From RGIG4140 sp045638265 (GTDB lineage: Bacteria > Pseudomonadota > Alphaproteobacteria > CAAHEQ01 > UBA3637), in contig JAZUBA010000023.1 in NCBI GenBank assembly GCA_045638265.1, forward strand, positions 4,655 through 68,654: a DNA stretch of 64,000 nt. Direction: 5' to 3'. Positions 43,035 through 50,749 of this stretch are shown here, piece after piece; position 1 is the stretch's first letter; each line of letters starts with the position of its first letter. Under the pieces are notes generated by a model. The model made no database searches, was not told the DNA's origin, and saw nothing but the letters and a program-made list of their open reading frames with translations. Made by a program: the position numbers and the translations under genes.

Positions 43035-43099
43035 CTATCAAAGAAAGCCGAACTCCTACAATTAACACCTGTTTTGTTTTCGGCTTTTTCTTTTGATAG
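43035..43099 (+). terminator. Large terminator hairpin at the end of the array
   Basis: CTATCAAA-GAAAGCCGAA pairs, with small bulges, with TTCGGCTTTTTC-TTTTGATAG. It has T runs on the 3' side and lies 48 nt past the last stop of the array. Confidence 0.72.
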
Positions 43100-43183
43100 G
43101 CACTTTTTATATCAAAAATCCGTTCAAAAAAAATGAACGAATCAATGAAACGATTTGACGGAGATATTGAGATCAAATCAATT

Positions 43184-43942
43184 TTACTTGGCAAATAAAG
43201 TGTTGATGTTGTGTTTTTGTAAAACATCTGCCAAAGCTTCAATTTCGGCTTTTTCAGGCTCACGTGTATTGGCTAACGGATAAGGCATACCCAACGCTTC
43301 CCACTTAAAAATACCATATTTGTGATATGGCAAAATTTCTACCAATTCCACATTGTCATATGGCTTAATAAATTGCGCAAATTTCTCGGCATAATCAAGA
43401 GAATCGTTTAAATTCGGCACGACAACCCAACGAACCCATGTCCGAATACCTTTTTTGTGTAATGCTTCCAAAAAGGCAAATGTGCGGTCATTAGACAAAC
43501 CGGTCAATTTTTTGTGTTCATCTGAAATGATGTGTTTCACATCTAACATCACCAAATCAACATTATCTAACAACATATCAGTATCGTCATCAATGTTTGT
43601 TGTCCCTGCCGTATCAATAGCAATATGAATATTGCGTCGTTTTAATTCTTTAAACACGGGAATAAGAGCTTTTTTCTGTAACAACGGTTCACCGCCGGAA
43701 AACGTTACACCTCCTTTTGAAAAACGCATAAACGTTTCATATTTCACAATTTCAGCGACCAATTCTTTACCGCTGACTTCCCGTCCGCCTTTGGCATTCC
43801 ATGTATCCGGATTATGACAATATTGACATTTTAAAGGACATCCTTGTGTGAAAACAACAAACCGTATTCCCGGACCGTCAACCGTCCCTGCACTTTCATA
43901 CGAATGAATACGAATTTTTGTTTCACTTAATGCCGTCATCAT
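43184..43942 (-). CDS. pflA: Pyruvate formate-lyase activating enzyme (radical SAM)
   Basis: 252 residues, near the usual 246. The radical-SAM cysteines are CPLKCQYC (Cx3Cx2C, about residues 35-42); TFSGGEPLLQ binds SAM, and the N-terminal SYESAGTVDGPGIRFVVFTQGCPL block is typical of PflA. It installs the glycyl radical in pyruvate formate-lyase, an oxygen-sensitive step of anaerobic metabolism. The frame extends to 44005, but a promoter overlaps that part, so ATG 43942 with GGAAG upstream is used. No pflB lies adjacent, which is unusual, so an alternative glycyl-radical substrate is possible. Confidence 0.9.
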   Translation of the reverse strand: MMTALSETKIRIHSYESAGTVDGPGIRFVVFTQGCPLKCQYCHNPDTWNAKGGREVSGKELVAEIVKYETFMRFSKGGVTFSGGEPLLQKKALIPVFKELKRRNIHIAIDTAGTTNIDDDTDMLLDNVDLVMLDVKHIISDEHKKLTGLSNDRTFAFLEALHKKGIRTWVRWVVVPNLNDSLDYAEKFAQFIKPYDNVELVEILPYHKYGIFKWEALGMPYPLANTREPEKAEIEALADVLQKHNINTLFAK

Positions 43943-43988
43943 ATTTTTTTCTTCCTTTTCAATGGTTTTACGATTTAAAATTTGGCGA

Positions 43989-44017
43989 ATTATATCAAAA
44001 TTCATTCAAAAAGTCAA
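43989..44017 (-). promoter_or_regulatory. Promoter of pflA
   Basis: TTGACT, 17-bp spacer, TATAAT on the minus strand; it overlaps the longer open frame and so fixes the start at 43942. Confidence 0.75.
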
Positions 44018-44086
44018 GCAGTTTTATCAGATGGACCCCAAAACAACACAAAAATAAGAATATGATGCGTATGTTGTTTTTTTATC

Positions 44087-44116
44087 TTGACAGACAGTTT
44101 GTTTTTCAGTCATAAT
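44087..44116 (+). promoter_or_regulatory. Promoter of the 44154 gene
   Basis: TTGACA, 18-bp spacer, CATAAT; 37 nt before the ATG. Confidence 0.68.
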
Positions 44117-44153
44117 ATTGTAAACATTTATTTTAAAACTGAAAGGAAAAACA

Positions 44154-44510
44154 ATGAAAACACCAAAAATTTGTACACTGGTTGCATTCGGTTTAATGTT
44201 TGGTTTAAGCAGTGTATCGGCAACGGCGGAAGATGTTTCTGCTTTATTGCAAAGCGAAATAACAGAGATTAAAGCCACTTTTTCAAAAATTGCCGATGAT
44301 GCCGTCAATGACGAGGTAAAAAACTGCATTTTAAAAGAATCAAATTCAGTGATTGATTCACAAGGTTTTCAACAAAAATTAGCCTATTGTATTGAAAATG
44401 AAACACAACCGAAAACGGTTAAAGGTTTAACAGATACAGAAGCACAATGCTTTTCATTAAGATATAGTTTATTGCGTACAATAACCGATAAATGTGCTCC
44501 TAAATATTAA
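44154..44510 (+). CDS. Small secreted protein with four cysteines
   Basis: 118 residues. It has a Sec signal peptide (MKTPKICTLVAFGLMFGLSSVSATA, cleavage near residue 25), then a helical mature domain of about 93 residues containing four cysteines (KNCIL, AYCIE, AQCFS, DKCAP) that could form two disulphides. I do not recognise the family. GAAAGGAAA precedes the ATG. It has its own promoter and terminator, so it is an independent unit. Periplasmic location is inferred from the signal peptide. Confidence 0.7.
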   Translation: MKTPKICTLVAFGLMFGLSSVSATAEDVSALLQSEITEIKATFSKIADDAVNDEVKNCILKESNSVIDSQGFQQKLAYCIENETQPKTVKGLTDTEAQCFSLRYSLLRTITDKCAPKY

Positions 44511-44530
44511 GCAAAAGCAACCGGAATAAC

Positions 44531-44567
44531 ACCCCTCAATCGTCTTTTGGTTGAGGGGCTTTTTTTG
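44531..44567 (+). terminator. Intrinsic terminator of the 44154 gene
   Basis: CCCCTCAA pairs with TTGAGGGG, then a run of seven T. Confidence 0.87.
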
Positions 44568-44627
44568 TTTATGGCAAAAATGCCTTGCTTTTCTCATATG
44601 CCCCATCAACACAAACCCGATATTATG

Positions 44628-45953
44628 CTACCAACCCGCCAAATTTTGACGTTTATCTGCCAAAAACATTTGCTCAATATTGCCTTTTCCGTTACAAAAT
44701 ATCGGCTCATCGGCTTCTTCATAAACCGGTTCGGCAAAAGTCAAAGCCAACGCATCACCAAAATCGGGGGAGCGTCCCAATCGGCGTTTCAAACCTGCCT
44801 TTTCTTCCAACTGCAAACGCCCTTGCTTATCATACATTTTATTCACATCACACAAATCATCGCTGATTTCCTGCATATTCGGTAACATAACCGGCACAGT
44901 ATCACTCAGCCATTGGCGGATATTATCCCACATTTCCGCCCGTCTGTTGACATATCTGTCCGCCTGATAAGCTTTTTCGCCAAAACCGACAGCCCGTATA
45001 ATATGACGAAAACCTCTGTCCGTCAAGATATCATACACCCCTGCGCCGACACCGCCAACATCTAAAAACACCCGTTGCGGATGAAGTGTTTTGATAAAAT
45101 GCGTTGCAATATTGGCAATTTCAACCGTATCTTTTTTCCGATAAGAAACAAATTTTTCACACACTCTGCCCCGCCGAAAACAAAACACTGTTGCGTCATC
45201 GCCAAAACGGGCAATGTCTACCCCAATCACAAGCGGACTTTTGGTTGAAATATATTTCGGCTGTTGAGCCCGACGGACAGATTCGGCAGAAATCAGCTTA
45301 CTATCACCATTCAAAACAGGCTCACCCAACCAGATATGTGCATAATCAGAGGGATTAGTCGCTTTACATTTTTCGGCCAATCGTACCATTTCTTTCGGAC
45401 AAAAGGGGTTTTCATTGTAATTCACTTTTTGCACCCATACATTTTCATCGGGATTAGAAGCAACCGCCACCCAAACAGGGTCATTTTCAAGCTCTCGGTT
45501 CATACTAATCCAAATTTCCGAGTCCGGCTTACGAATAGTCGGCTCCAACACATCCCACGATTTTTTACTGATACATTGCGCTTCCTCAATCCATGCAATA
45601 TCCGCCCCTTCCAGCGATTTAATTTTTTGCGGATCTTGATCACGCAAACCCTTAAACACAAAAACGGTTCCTGTCATTTTATTTTCAATTTTCGTATCAT
45701 AAACCTGATAATCCGACAATTGATAATAGGCAATCCTATCTGCCAACAACTTATGAACGGAATCTTTAATAGAACTTTGAATTTCACGCAGACAGACAAT
45801 AAACAGTTTTTTCATTCGTCCCAACACAAGCAGACTATCGGCAAATGCATAAGATTTACCCCCTGCCCGACCGCCATAACATAATTTGATACGTTTTTTC
45901 ATCTGAGTAAGCGGACGAAAAACTGCCGGAATTTTAATTTTCAATTCTTTCAT
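44628..45953 (-). CDS. Phage terminase large subunit (TerL, PBSX-like)
   Basis: 441 residues. The packaging ATPase has Walker A GGRAGGKS at 27-34, Walker B with IAWIEEAQCISKKSW, and a coupling motif region IWISMN. The C-terminal RNase H-like nuclease begins at VIGVDIARFGDDATVF and carries a further acidic site at RVFLDVGGVGAG. TerL cuts and pumps phage DNA into proheads. GGAGG stands before the ATG at 45953; the longer frame is ignored. It lies 10 nt after the TerS-like gene. It implies a prophage or prophage remnant; capsid and tail genes are not visible downstream in the window. Confidence 0.92.
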   Translation of the reverse strand: MKELKIKIPAVFRPLTQMKKRIKLCYGGRAGGKSYAFADSLLVLGRMKKLFIVCLREIQSSIKDSVHKLLADRIAYYQLSDYQVYDTKIENKMTGTVFVFKGLRDQDPQKIKSLEGADIAWIEEAQCISKKSWDVLEPTIRKPDSEIWISMNRELENDPVWVAVASNPDENVWVQKVNYNENPFCPKEMVRLAEKCKATNPSDYAHIWLGEPVLNGDSKLISAESVRRAQQPKYISTKSPLVIGVDIARFGDDATVFCFRRGRVCEKFVSYRKKDTVEIANIATHFIKTLHPQRVFLDVGGVGAGVYDILTDRGFRHIIRAVGFGEKAYQADRYVNRRAEMWDNIRQWLSDTVPVMLPNMQEISDDLCDVNKMYDKQGRLQLEEKAGLKRRLGRSPDFGDALALTFAEPVYEEADEPIFCNGKGNIEQMFLADKRQNLAGW

Positions 45954-45963
45954 AATACCTCCA

Positions 45964-46284
45964 TTATTCAATATAATCAATTTCATCAGACATCTGATTT
46001 TGTTTGAAATCCGACTGCTGAGACTGTTCAATGAACTCCACCAAAACCTTTGGCAATGCTTCTGTTATTTTTTCTTTCTCTTTTTTATCATGATACAACC
46101 CAAAAAGTTTTCCTTTTAATTCTTCAGCTTTAAGCGCCGCCGAAAAATCAGGTTTAGGGGATAAAGAAAGAGCTGTTTGCTGAATGGCACACAAGTTTTG
46201 AAAACTGTCATTCAGCGAATAAAAACACGTTTCATCAGATAAAGAATCAGACAAAAGCATTTGATTTTTTAAAATATTTTGCAT
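45964..46284 (-). CDS. Small phage protein, probable terminase small subunit
   Basis: 106 residues. Position just before TerL, the size, and a C-terminal helix pair with AALKAEELKGKLFGLYHDKKEKEKI, which resembles the 'ALKALELLGKHLGLF' region of small terminase subunits, support TerS; a clear DNA-binding helix-turn-helix is not obvious, so this could be another packaging-associated protein. AGGAGG is ideally placed before ATG 46284 (the longer frame from 46302 would include it). TerS would recognise the phage pac/cos site. Confidence 0.5.
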   Translation of the reverse strand: MQNILKNQMLLSDSLSDETCFYSLNDSFQNLCAIQQTALSLSPKPDFSAALKAEELKGKLFGLYHDKKEKEKITEALPKVLVEFIEQSQQSDFKQNQMSDEIDYIE

Positions 46285-46344
46285 AAAACCTCCTATATAC
46301 AAATAAAAAAACAGACATAATTAATATTTTTTTTACTTTTTTTG

Positions 46345-46373
46345 TTGCACATCGTACAAAAATATGATATTCT
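46345..46373 (+). promoter_or_regulatory. Promoter of the 46430 gene
   Basis: TTGCAC, 17-bp spacer, TATTCT; 56 nt before the ATG. Confidence 0.55.
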
Positions 46374-46429
46374 TAATACCAGTTGAACAAAAACCTCAAC
46401 GATTAACCCATAACAAAAGGAGAAAAAAA

Positions 46430-47230
46430 ATGAGTGAACAAAAGAAAACACACTCCCAAACTGTAGAAGAACGCATAAAAGAACTTGACGCTTGGGAACG
46501 CAGAATTCTTCAAATGCCGACAAAGGAAGAAGAAATACAAACAAAACTTGATAAGTTTACCGAAAATATTGAAGCCGAAGTTAAATTCTCTAAAAACTAT
46601 GAAAAAATTGAACAACTTATCAATAACAGTAACGATAAAAAAGAAATCGAAAAGAAAGATGATCAAGTTGATCAAATTGTCAAGGACAACGGCAATAAAA
46701 AAGAAATTGAACAATTTGATGATCTTGTAAACAGACCGACTTCTAAAGAAGCTCAATTAATTACTGATGCATTAAAATCTAACGATCCTAAAAAAATTGA
46801 AGAACTCATCAAACATGTCGACAGCAAAAAAGAATTTAATCAAACTGCTGATTACAAATTTGATAAAAAAGAAGCTCAACAATTTGCTGATGCCTTACAA
46901 TCTAACGATCCTAAAAAAATTGAAGAACTCATCAAACATGTTGACAGCAAAAAAGGACTTAATCAAACTGCTGATTACAAATTTGATAAAAAAGAAGCTC
47001 AACAATTTGCGGATGCCTTGAAATCAAAAGATATTTCAAAAATCCCTAATACCATAAGCAAAGAAGAAAGCAAAGAAGAAAGCAAAGAATTCTTGGAAAA
47101 AGTTGGTACTGAAAAATCTTCATTAAACAAATTATTGGCACAAAGCGGTCAACAATTGGATATGGCAACACTTAACAACGCTATGGAAATTTCAAACATC
47201 CAACAAAACAAATCATCACAAGAAAGATAA
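46430..47230 (+). CDS. Charged coiled-coil protein with three 41-residue repeats
   Basis: 266 residues, very rich in Lys, Glu, Asp and Gln. Three tandem units with exactly 123-bp spacing (markers at 46748, 46871 and 46994) each contain KEAQ..xDAL.S.DPKKIEELIKHVDSKK and YKFDKKEAQQFADAL; units 2 and 3 are almost identical, so the repeat array is young. There is no signal peptide or membrane helix. AAAAGGAG precedes the ATG. It has its own promoter and terminator and lies, opposite in strand, within the phage-type gene group; it may be a cargo gene. Function unknown. Confidence 0.72.
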   Translation: MSEQKKTHSQTVEERIKELDAWERRILQMPTKEEEIQTKLDKFTENIEAEVKFSKNYEKIEQLINNSNDKKEIEKKDDQVDQIVKDNGNKKEIEQFDDLVNRPTSKEAQLITDALKSNDPKKIEELIKHVDSKKEFNQTADYKFDKKEAQQFADALQSNDPKKIEELIKHVDSKKGLNQTADYKFDKKEAQQFADALKSKDISKIPNTISKEESKEESKEFLEKVGTEKSSLNKLLAQSGQQLDMATLNNAMEISNIQQNKSSQER

Positions 47231-47252
47231 CTTGTTCTGTGGATAATCATTC

Positions 47253-47287
47253 AAACACCTACTGATTTTTCGGTAGGTGTTTTTTTA
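47253..47287 (+). terminator. Intrinsic terminator of the 46430 gene
   Basis: AACACCTAC pairs with GTAGGTGTT around a 10-nt loop; T run follows. Confidence 0.87.
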
Positions 47288-47381
47288 TATATTTCACATT
47301 CCCCATATATCCGCTACTGTTTACAAAATAATATCTCATCTAATTCACTCCCCCAAAAAAATACGCAAAATAAAAAAAAGA

Positions 47382-47410
47382 TTGAAATTAAATACAATTT
47401 TATTTATAAT
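47382..47410 (+). promoter_or_regulatory. Promoter of the 47448 gene
   Basis: TTGAAA, 17-bp spacer, TATAAT; 37 nt before the ATG. Confidence 0.7.
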
Positions 47411-47447
47411 ATAAAGATATAATATTTTAATTTTAGGGGAACAACAT

Positions 47448-49805
47448 ATGCTAAAAAAACATATCAAATCAAACCAACACGGTCGCTCAATGGTTGAAAT
47501 GCTCGGGGTTTTAGCCATTATCGGCATGTTAAGTCTGGGTAGTGTGTGGCTTTATGATTATGCTTCAAACGCTTATCAAACCAATCAAATTCAAAAAACC
47601 GTTTTAACGGCAAAAACAATGTCTGAAGTCAACATTAGTCCCACACATGCTAAAGAAGTAAATCGCTATGTTGAAAAAACATTACCACAATACCAATCAG
47701 ATTCCGATATGGTAGAACTTTCTGATGCTATTGATAAATATGTCATTACCATTAACGACGTTCCTGAAAAAATTCAAAATATGGTATTAAATCAAGCCGA
47801 CACCTATGCACATCACAACATCGGCGTTGAACAATTGGAAAATAATAAATTGCAATTTGCTTTTGACGGACATTTATGTGTTGTGCCTAAAACATGGAAC
47901 GGTTCAGAATGTGTTTGCCCAAATGATTATGAATACGGCGAAAATTGCGAATCATGTCCTCCACCGAGAGAATGGAGTACCCGTGGTCATATGTGTCATT
48001 GTCCGGATCCGTCAATGCCTATTTGGCATAATGATGACTGTGTAGAATGTGCCTCTAATTCTGATTGCGACTTATCAAGACCTGTTTGCAATGAATATAA
48101 CTCCTGCGAACCGTGTCCTGCTGATAAACCAAACTACAACACCATCAAACAAGAATGCGGAACATGTCCGGACAAATTATTTTGGAACGGTACGGAATGT
48201 AGTGTTAACGAATGTGAAAACAATAATGATTGTTTTGAAAAATACGATGACACCTATTTCTGTTCCCGAGGAGGAAATCCTTGCGAAACGACTGAATTTA
48301 CCGGTGCCATTTGTCAAAAACTCAATTTCAAACAATTTGAATTAAACGGTGTCAATTTCTATGTTTCAACCGACAACTACAACAAAGGTTCGCAAGGTTG
48401 GGAAACCAGTATTAATTTCTGCTTGGCATTAGATAAGCAAATGGTTTCTGTTTCCGATTTACACTGTGCAAATGAAGTTAAAATCGGATCTAGTCAACGG
48501 TCTTGCAAAAATGACGAATATGCCACTCACGATACATTACGAGAAAAACTCAGAAATATCGGCATCAAATATGCGCCTTGGATTGCATTTGATGCCTGGA
48601 CAACAAGCGGTCCATCAACTTGTAACAAAACATGTATGCCCACAACGGAAGATCGTTTGAACACACACCAAAGTGCAAGCACAAAAATTCACGGTGGAGC
48701 TCACTACGTCTTATGCCGTGATTGGGGTCCAATGTGTTACGGCAATACACGACGAGTTGGTGACGAATGTATTCCAACTTGCACCACCAGTGATGATTGT
48801 CCATCAGACAGACCAAGATGTAACACTGCCATTCAATTATGTGAAGCTTGTCCAAGCGGAACATATTGGCACACAGAGAAAAAAGAATGTGTTGGTTGTT
48901 TAGATAATTCACATTGTGCCGGAAGCACACCGGTTTGTAATGCAAATAATACCTGTGAAGCCTGTCCGAGTTCAGCACCAATATGGAGTACATCACAACA
49001 AAAATGTATTACTTGTGCCGAATCTAACAGTGCTACACCTTATTGGAACGGCACAAAATGTGTCAGTTGTTTAGATAATTCACATTGTGGAGGAAACACA
49101 CCGGTTTGTAATGCAAACAACACTTGTGAAACTTGTCCGAGTTCGGCACCTGTATGGAGTGCATCACAACAAAAATGTATTACTTGTTCTGAATCCAATA
49201 GTGCAAAACCCGTATGGAATGCATCACAAAAACAATGTATTACCTGTGCTGAATCAAACAGCGCCAAACCATATTGGAATGGATCACAATGTGTCAGTTG
49301 TTATACAGCCAACAGTGCCACACCTTACTGGAATGGCTCAACTTGTACAACTTGCCCATCAAACAGACCACAATATAATGCATCTACAAACACATGTGGC
49401 TGTCCTGACGGAGGAACAGTTGTAAATGGCGTTTGTACAATTGTTTTAAGAAGCGATGGGGGCTTTGATGCCTGTCCTTGGGGTCCGGCACCCGGTTGTA
49501 TCCCTGTTGTTTCTAAATTCGGACCATATCAATATAATTACAAGGTTTATGTTGACGGTTATGTTGATGATACGCTACGTTTTTATGTCAACAGTACAAA
49601 TATGCCAACAACCGCAATTTACAATGATTGGTGCAGTTGGATTACAGGTTCCGTTGTCAAAGAAGTAGGTTATAATCAATACTGGAATAATGAATTAATG
49701 GGAACATTAACAGCCGGTAATCATGGTGGATTACTTGCTTATTCCTCCTCTGGTTGTTGCTATTGGAAAAGTCCGGGAAAAGTATGGCTTGAATTAGTAC
49801 CATAA
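47448..49805 (+). CDS. Large prepilin-like protein with cysteine-rich repeats
   Basis: 785 residues. The leader HGRSMVEMLGVLAIIGMLSLGS is of the same type as in the other prepilin-like genes. Residues about 40-140 replace the usual pilin domain with a diverged one. Then follow a lectin-like block (STDNYNKGSQGWETSINFC, ending YVLCRDWGP), and at about 455-660 an array of EGF-like cysteine modules of two kinds: CLDNSHCxGxTPVCNANNTCExCPSS and CxTCAESNSAxPYWNG. The C-terminal 130 residues are non-repetitive. AGGGG precedes the ATG. It is probably a surface or pilus-tip adhesin (inference). It lies inside the phage-type gene group. Confidence 0.75.
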   Translation: MLKKHIKSNQHGRSMVEMLGVLAIIGMLSLGSVWLYDYASNAYQTNQIQKTVLTAKTMSEVNISPTHAKEVNRYVEKTLPQYQSDSDMVELSDAIDKYVITINDVPEKIQNMVLNQADTYAHHNIGVEQLENNKLQFAFDGHLCVVPKTWNGSECVCPNDYEYGENCESCPPPREWSTRGHMCHCPDPSMPIWHNDDCVECASNSDCDLSRPVCNEYNSCEPCPADKPNYNTIKQECGTCPDKLFWNGTECSVNECENNNDCFEKYDDTYFCSRGGNPCETTEFTGAICQKLNFKQFELNGVNFYVSTDNYNKGSQGWETSINFCLALDKQMVSVSDLHCANEVKIGSSQRSCKNDEYATHDTLREKLRNIGIKYAPWIAFDAWTTSGPSTCNKTCMPTTEDRLNTHQSASTKIHGGAHYVLCRDWGPMCYGNTRRVGDECIPTCTTSDDCPSDRPRCNTAIQLCEACPSGTYWHTEKKECVGCLDNSHCAGSTPVCNANNTCEACPSSAPIWSTSQQKCITCAESNSATPYWNGTKCVSCLDNSHCGGNTPVCNANNTCETCPSSAPVWSASQQKCITCSESNSAKPVWNASQKQCITCAESNSAKPYWNGSQCVSCYTANSATPYWNGSTCTTCPSNRPQYNASTNTCGCPDGGTVVNGVCTIVLRSDGGFDACPWGPAPGCIPVVSKFGPYQYNYKVYVDGYVDDTLRFYVNSTNMPTTAIYNDWCSWITGSVVKEVGYNQYWNNELMGTLTAGNHGGLLAYSSSGCCYWKSPGKVWLELVP

Positions 49806-49832
49806 TGTCATTTATTGTATAATCAGACAAGA

Positions 49833-49862
49833 AAAGGAGTTATATTTAGCTCCTTTTTTTTG
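49833..49862 (+). terminator. Intrinsic terminator of the 47448 gene
   Basis: AAAGGAG with CTCCTTT around an AT loop, then a T run. Confidence 0.75.
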
Positions 49863-50171
49863 TTAACTACATAAAAATAACCTACTGCCATTAACAAAAC
49901 ACTTATGTTCTCAACAACACATAAGTGTTTTTTATATATATTTTTTTTCTACAACGATTAAATCTGTCTCAATTTCCACCCTCAACGGCAGGCAAACTCC
50001 CCCGAAACACCACCCTCAACGGTAGGCAGTCTTCCCAAAAACACAACTCTCAACGGTTTGGCACATACACACACTCTCTCACGCCCACCCCACCTCAACG
50101 GTTCGGCACACCCTCACCCCTCACACTCGCCCCACCCTCAACGGTAGGCAAACTCCCCCGAAACACCACCT

Positions 50172-50270
50172 CAACGGTTCGGCACGGGGAAATTGATTTT
50201 AGATAGACAGAGAACGGTGTTTTCTCCTCCGACGTGTAGATTTCGCTACATAAGAGGGGGAACATTCTCG
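50172..50270. repeat. Hairpin element, copy 1
   Basis: CAACGGTTCGGCAC, then GGGGAAATTGATTTTA, then a variable stem around the conserved cap CGACGTGTAGATTTCGCTAC. The stem GGTGTTTTCTCCTC pairs with GAGGGGGAACATTC using G-U pairs and one bulged base. Confidence 0.7.
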
Positions 50271-50368
50271 CCCTTGCCCCACCTCAACGGTTCGGCACAC
50301 CCTCACCCCTCACACTCGCCCCACCCTCAACGGTTGGCACATCTCCTCTCTACGCTCCCCCCCCCCTC

Positions 50369-50468
50369 CACGGTTGGCACAGGGAAATTGATTTTAGATA
50401 GATAGAGAACGTCAAGACACACCCCGACGTGTAGATTGTGCTACATGAGGCGGTGTGTCCTATCTATA
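50369..50468. repeat. Hairpin element, copy 2
   Basis: Same leader (GGGAAATTGATTTTAGATAG) and cap (CGACGTGTAGATTGTGCTAC), but a different stem: GACACACC (50416-50423) pairs perfectly with GGTGTGTC (50452-50459), and ATAGATAG (50398-50405) with CTATCTAT (50460-50467). Confidence 0.75.
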
Positions 50469-50591
50469 CTCGCCCCACCCTCAACGGTTTGGCACACCCT
50501 CACCCCTTGCCCTTGCCCCACCTCAACGGCAGGCAAACTCCCCCGAAACACCACCCTCAACGGTAGGCAGTCTTCCCAAAAACACAACTCT

Positions 50592-50718
50592 CAACGGTTT
50601 GGCACGGGGAAATTGATTTTAGATAGATAGAGAACGGTGTTTTTCTCCTCCGACGTGTAGATTTCCCTACACGAGCGAGGAAAAAACGCCGTTATATATC
50701 ATATAAAATCAATTTCCC
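50592..50718. repeat. Hairpin element, copy 3 (longest)
   Basis: GGGAAATTGATTTTA (50607-50621) pairs perfectly with TAAAATCAATTTCCC (50704-50718). Inside, AACGGTGTTTTTCTCCTC (50633-50650) pairs with GAGGAAAAAACGCCGTT (50677-50693) with little mismatch, capped by CGACGTGTAGATTTCCCTAC. A further ATTAATTTCCCC follows at 50732-50743. It lies 30 nt from the portal gene stop. Confidence 0.78.
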
Positions 50719-50749
50719 TATGTCATATAAAATTAATTTCCCCTACAAC

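Larger units (their letters stand above)
49980..50605. repeat. C-rich mosaic repeat array (13 CAACGG-core units)
   Basis: Thirteen copies of CTCAACGG-(1-3 nt)-GGCA or close variants, with CAACGG at 49983, 50017, 50051, 50096, 50139, 50172, 50285, 50328, 50482, 50524, 50558 and 50592 and a CACGG variant at 50369. The spacers are not unique: a few modules recur in changing order (AAACTCCCCCGAAACACCAC; GTCTTCCCAAAAACACAACT; CACCCTCACCCC then TCACACTCGCCCCA). The plus strand is C-rich and G-poor between cores, and much more GC-rich than the surroundings. No gene is convincing here. Three hairpin elements are embedded. Confidence 0.85.

Noticed and set aside
42679..43263. 194-codon minus-strand open frame between array member 7 and pflA
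   Set aside because: It crosses the terminator hairpin and overlaps both real genes; composition is not coding-like.
45264..45884. 206-codon plus-strand open frame
   Set aside because: Antisense to the conserved TerL ATPase domain.
49980..50605. Possible CRISPR array
   Set aside because: The repeated core is too short and variable, spacers recur instead of being unique, unit lengths are irregular (about 34-45 bp, with larger gaps) and no cas gene is present.
49925..50630. Pro/Thr-rich open frames through the C-rich array
   Set aside because: They are by-products of the repeats, lack a clear RBS, and change frame between modules.
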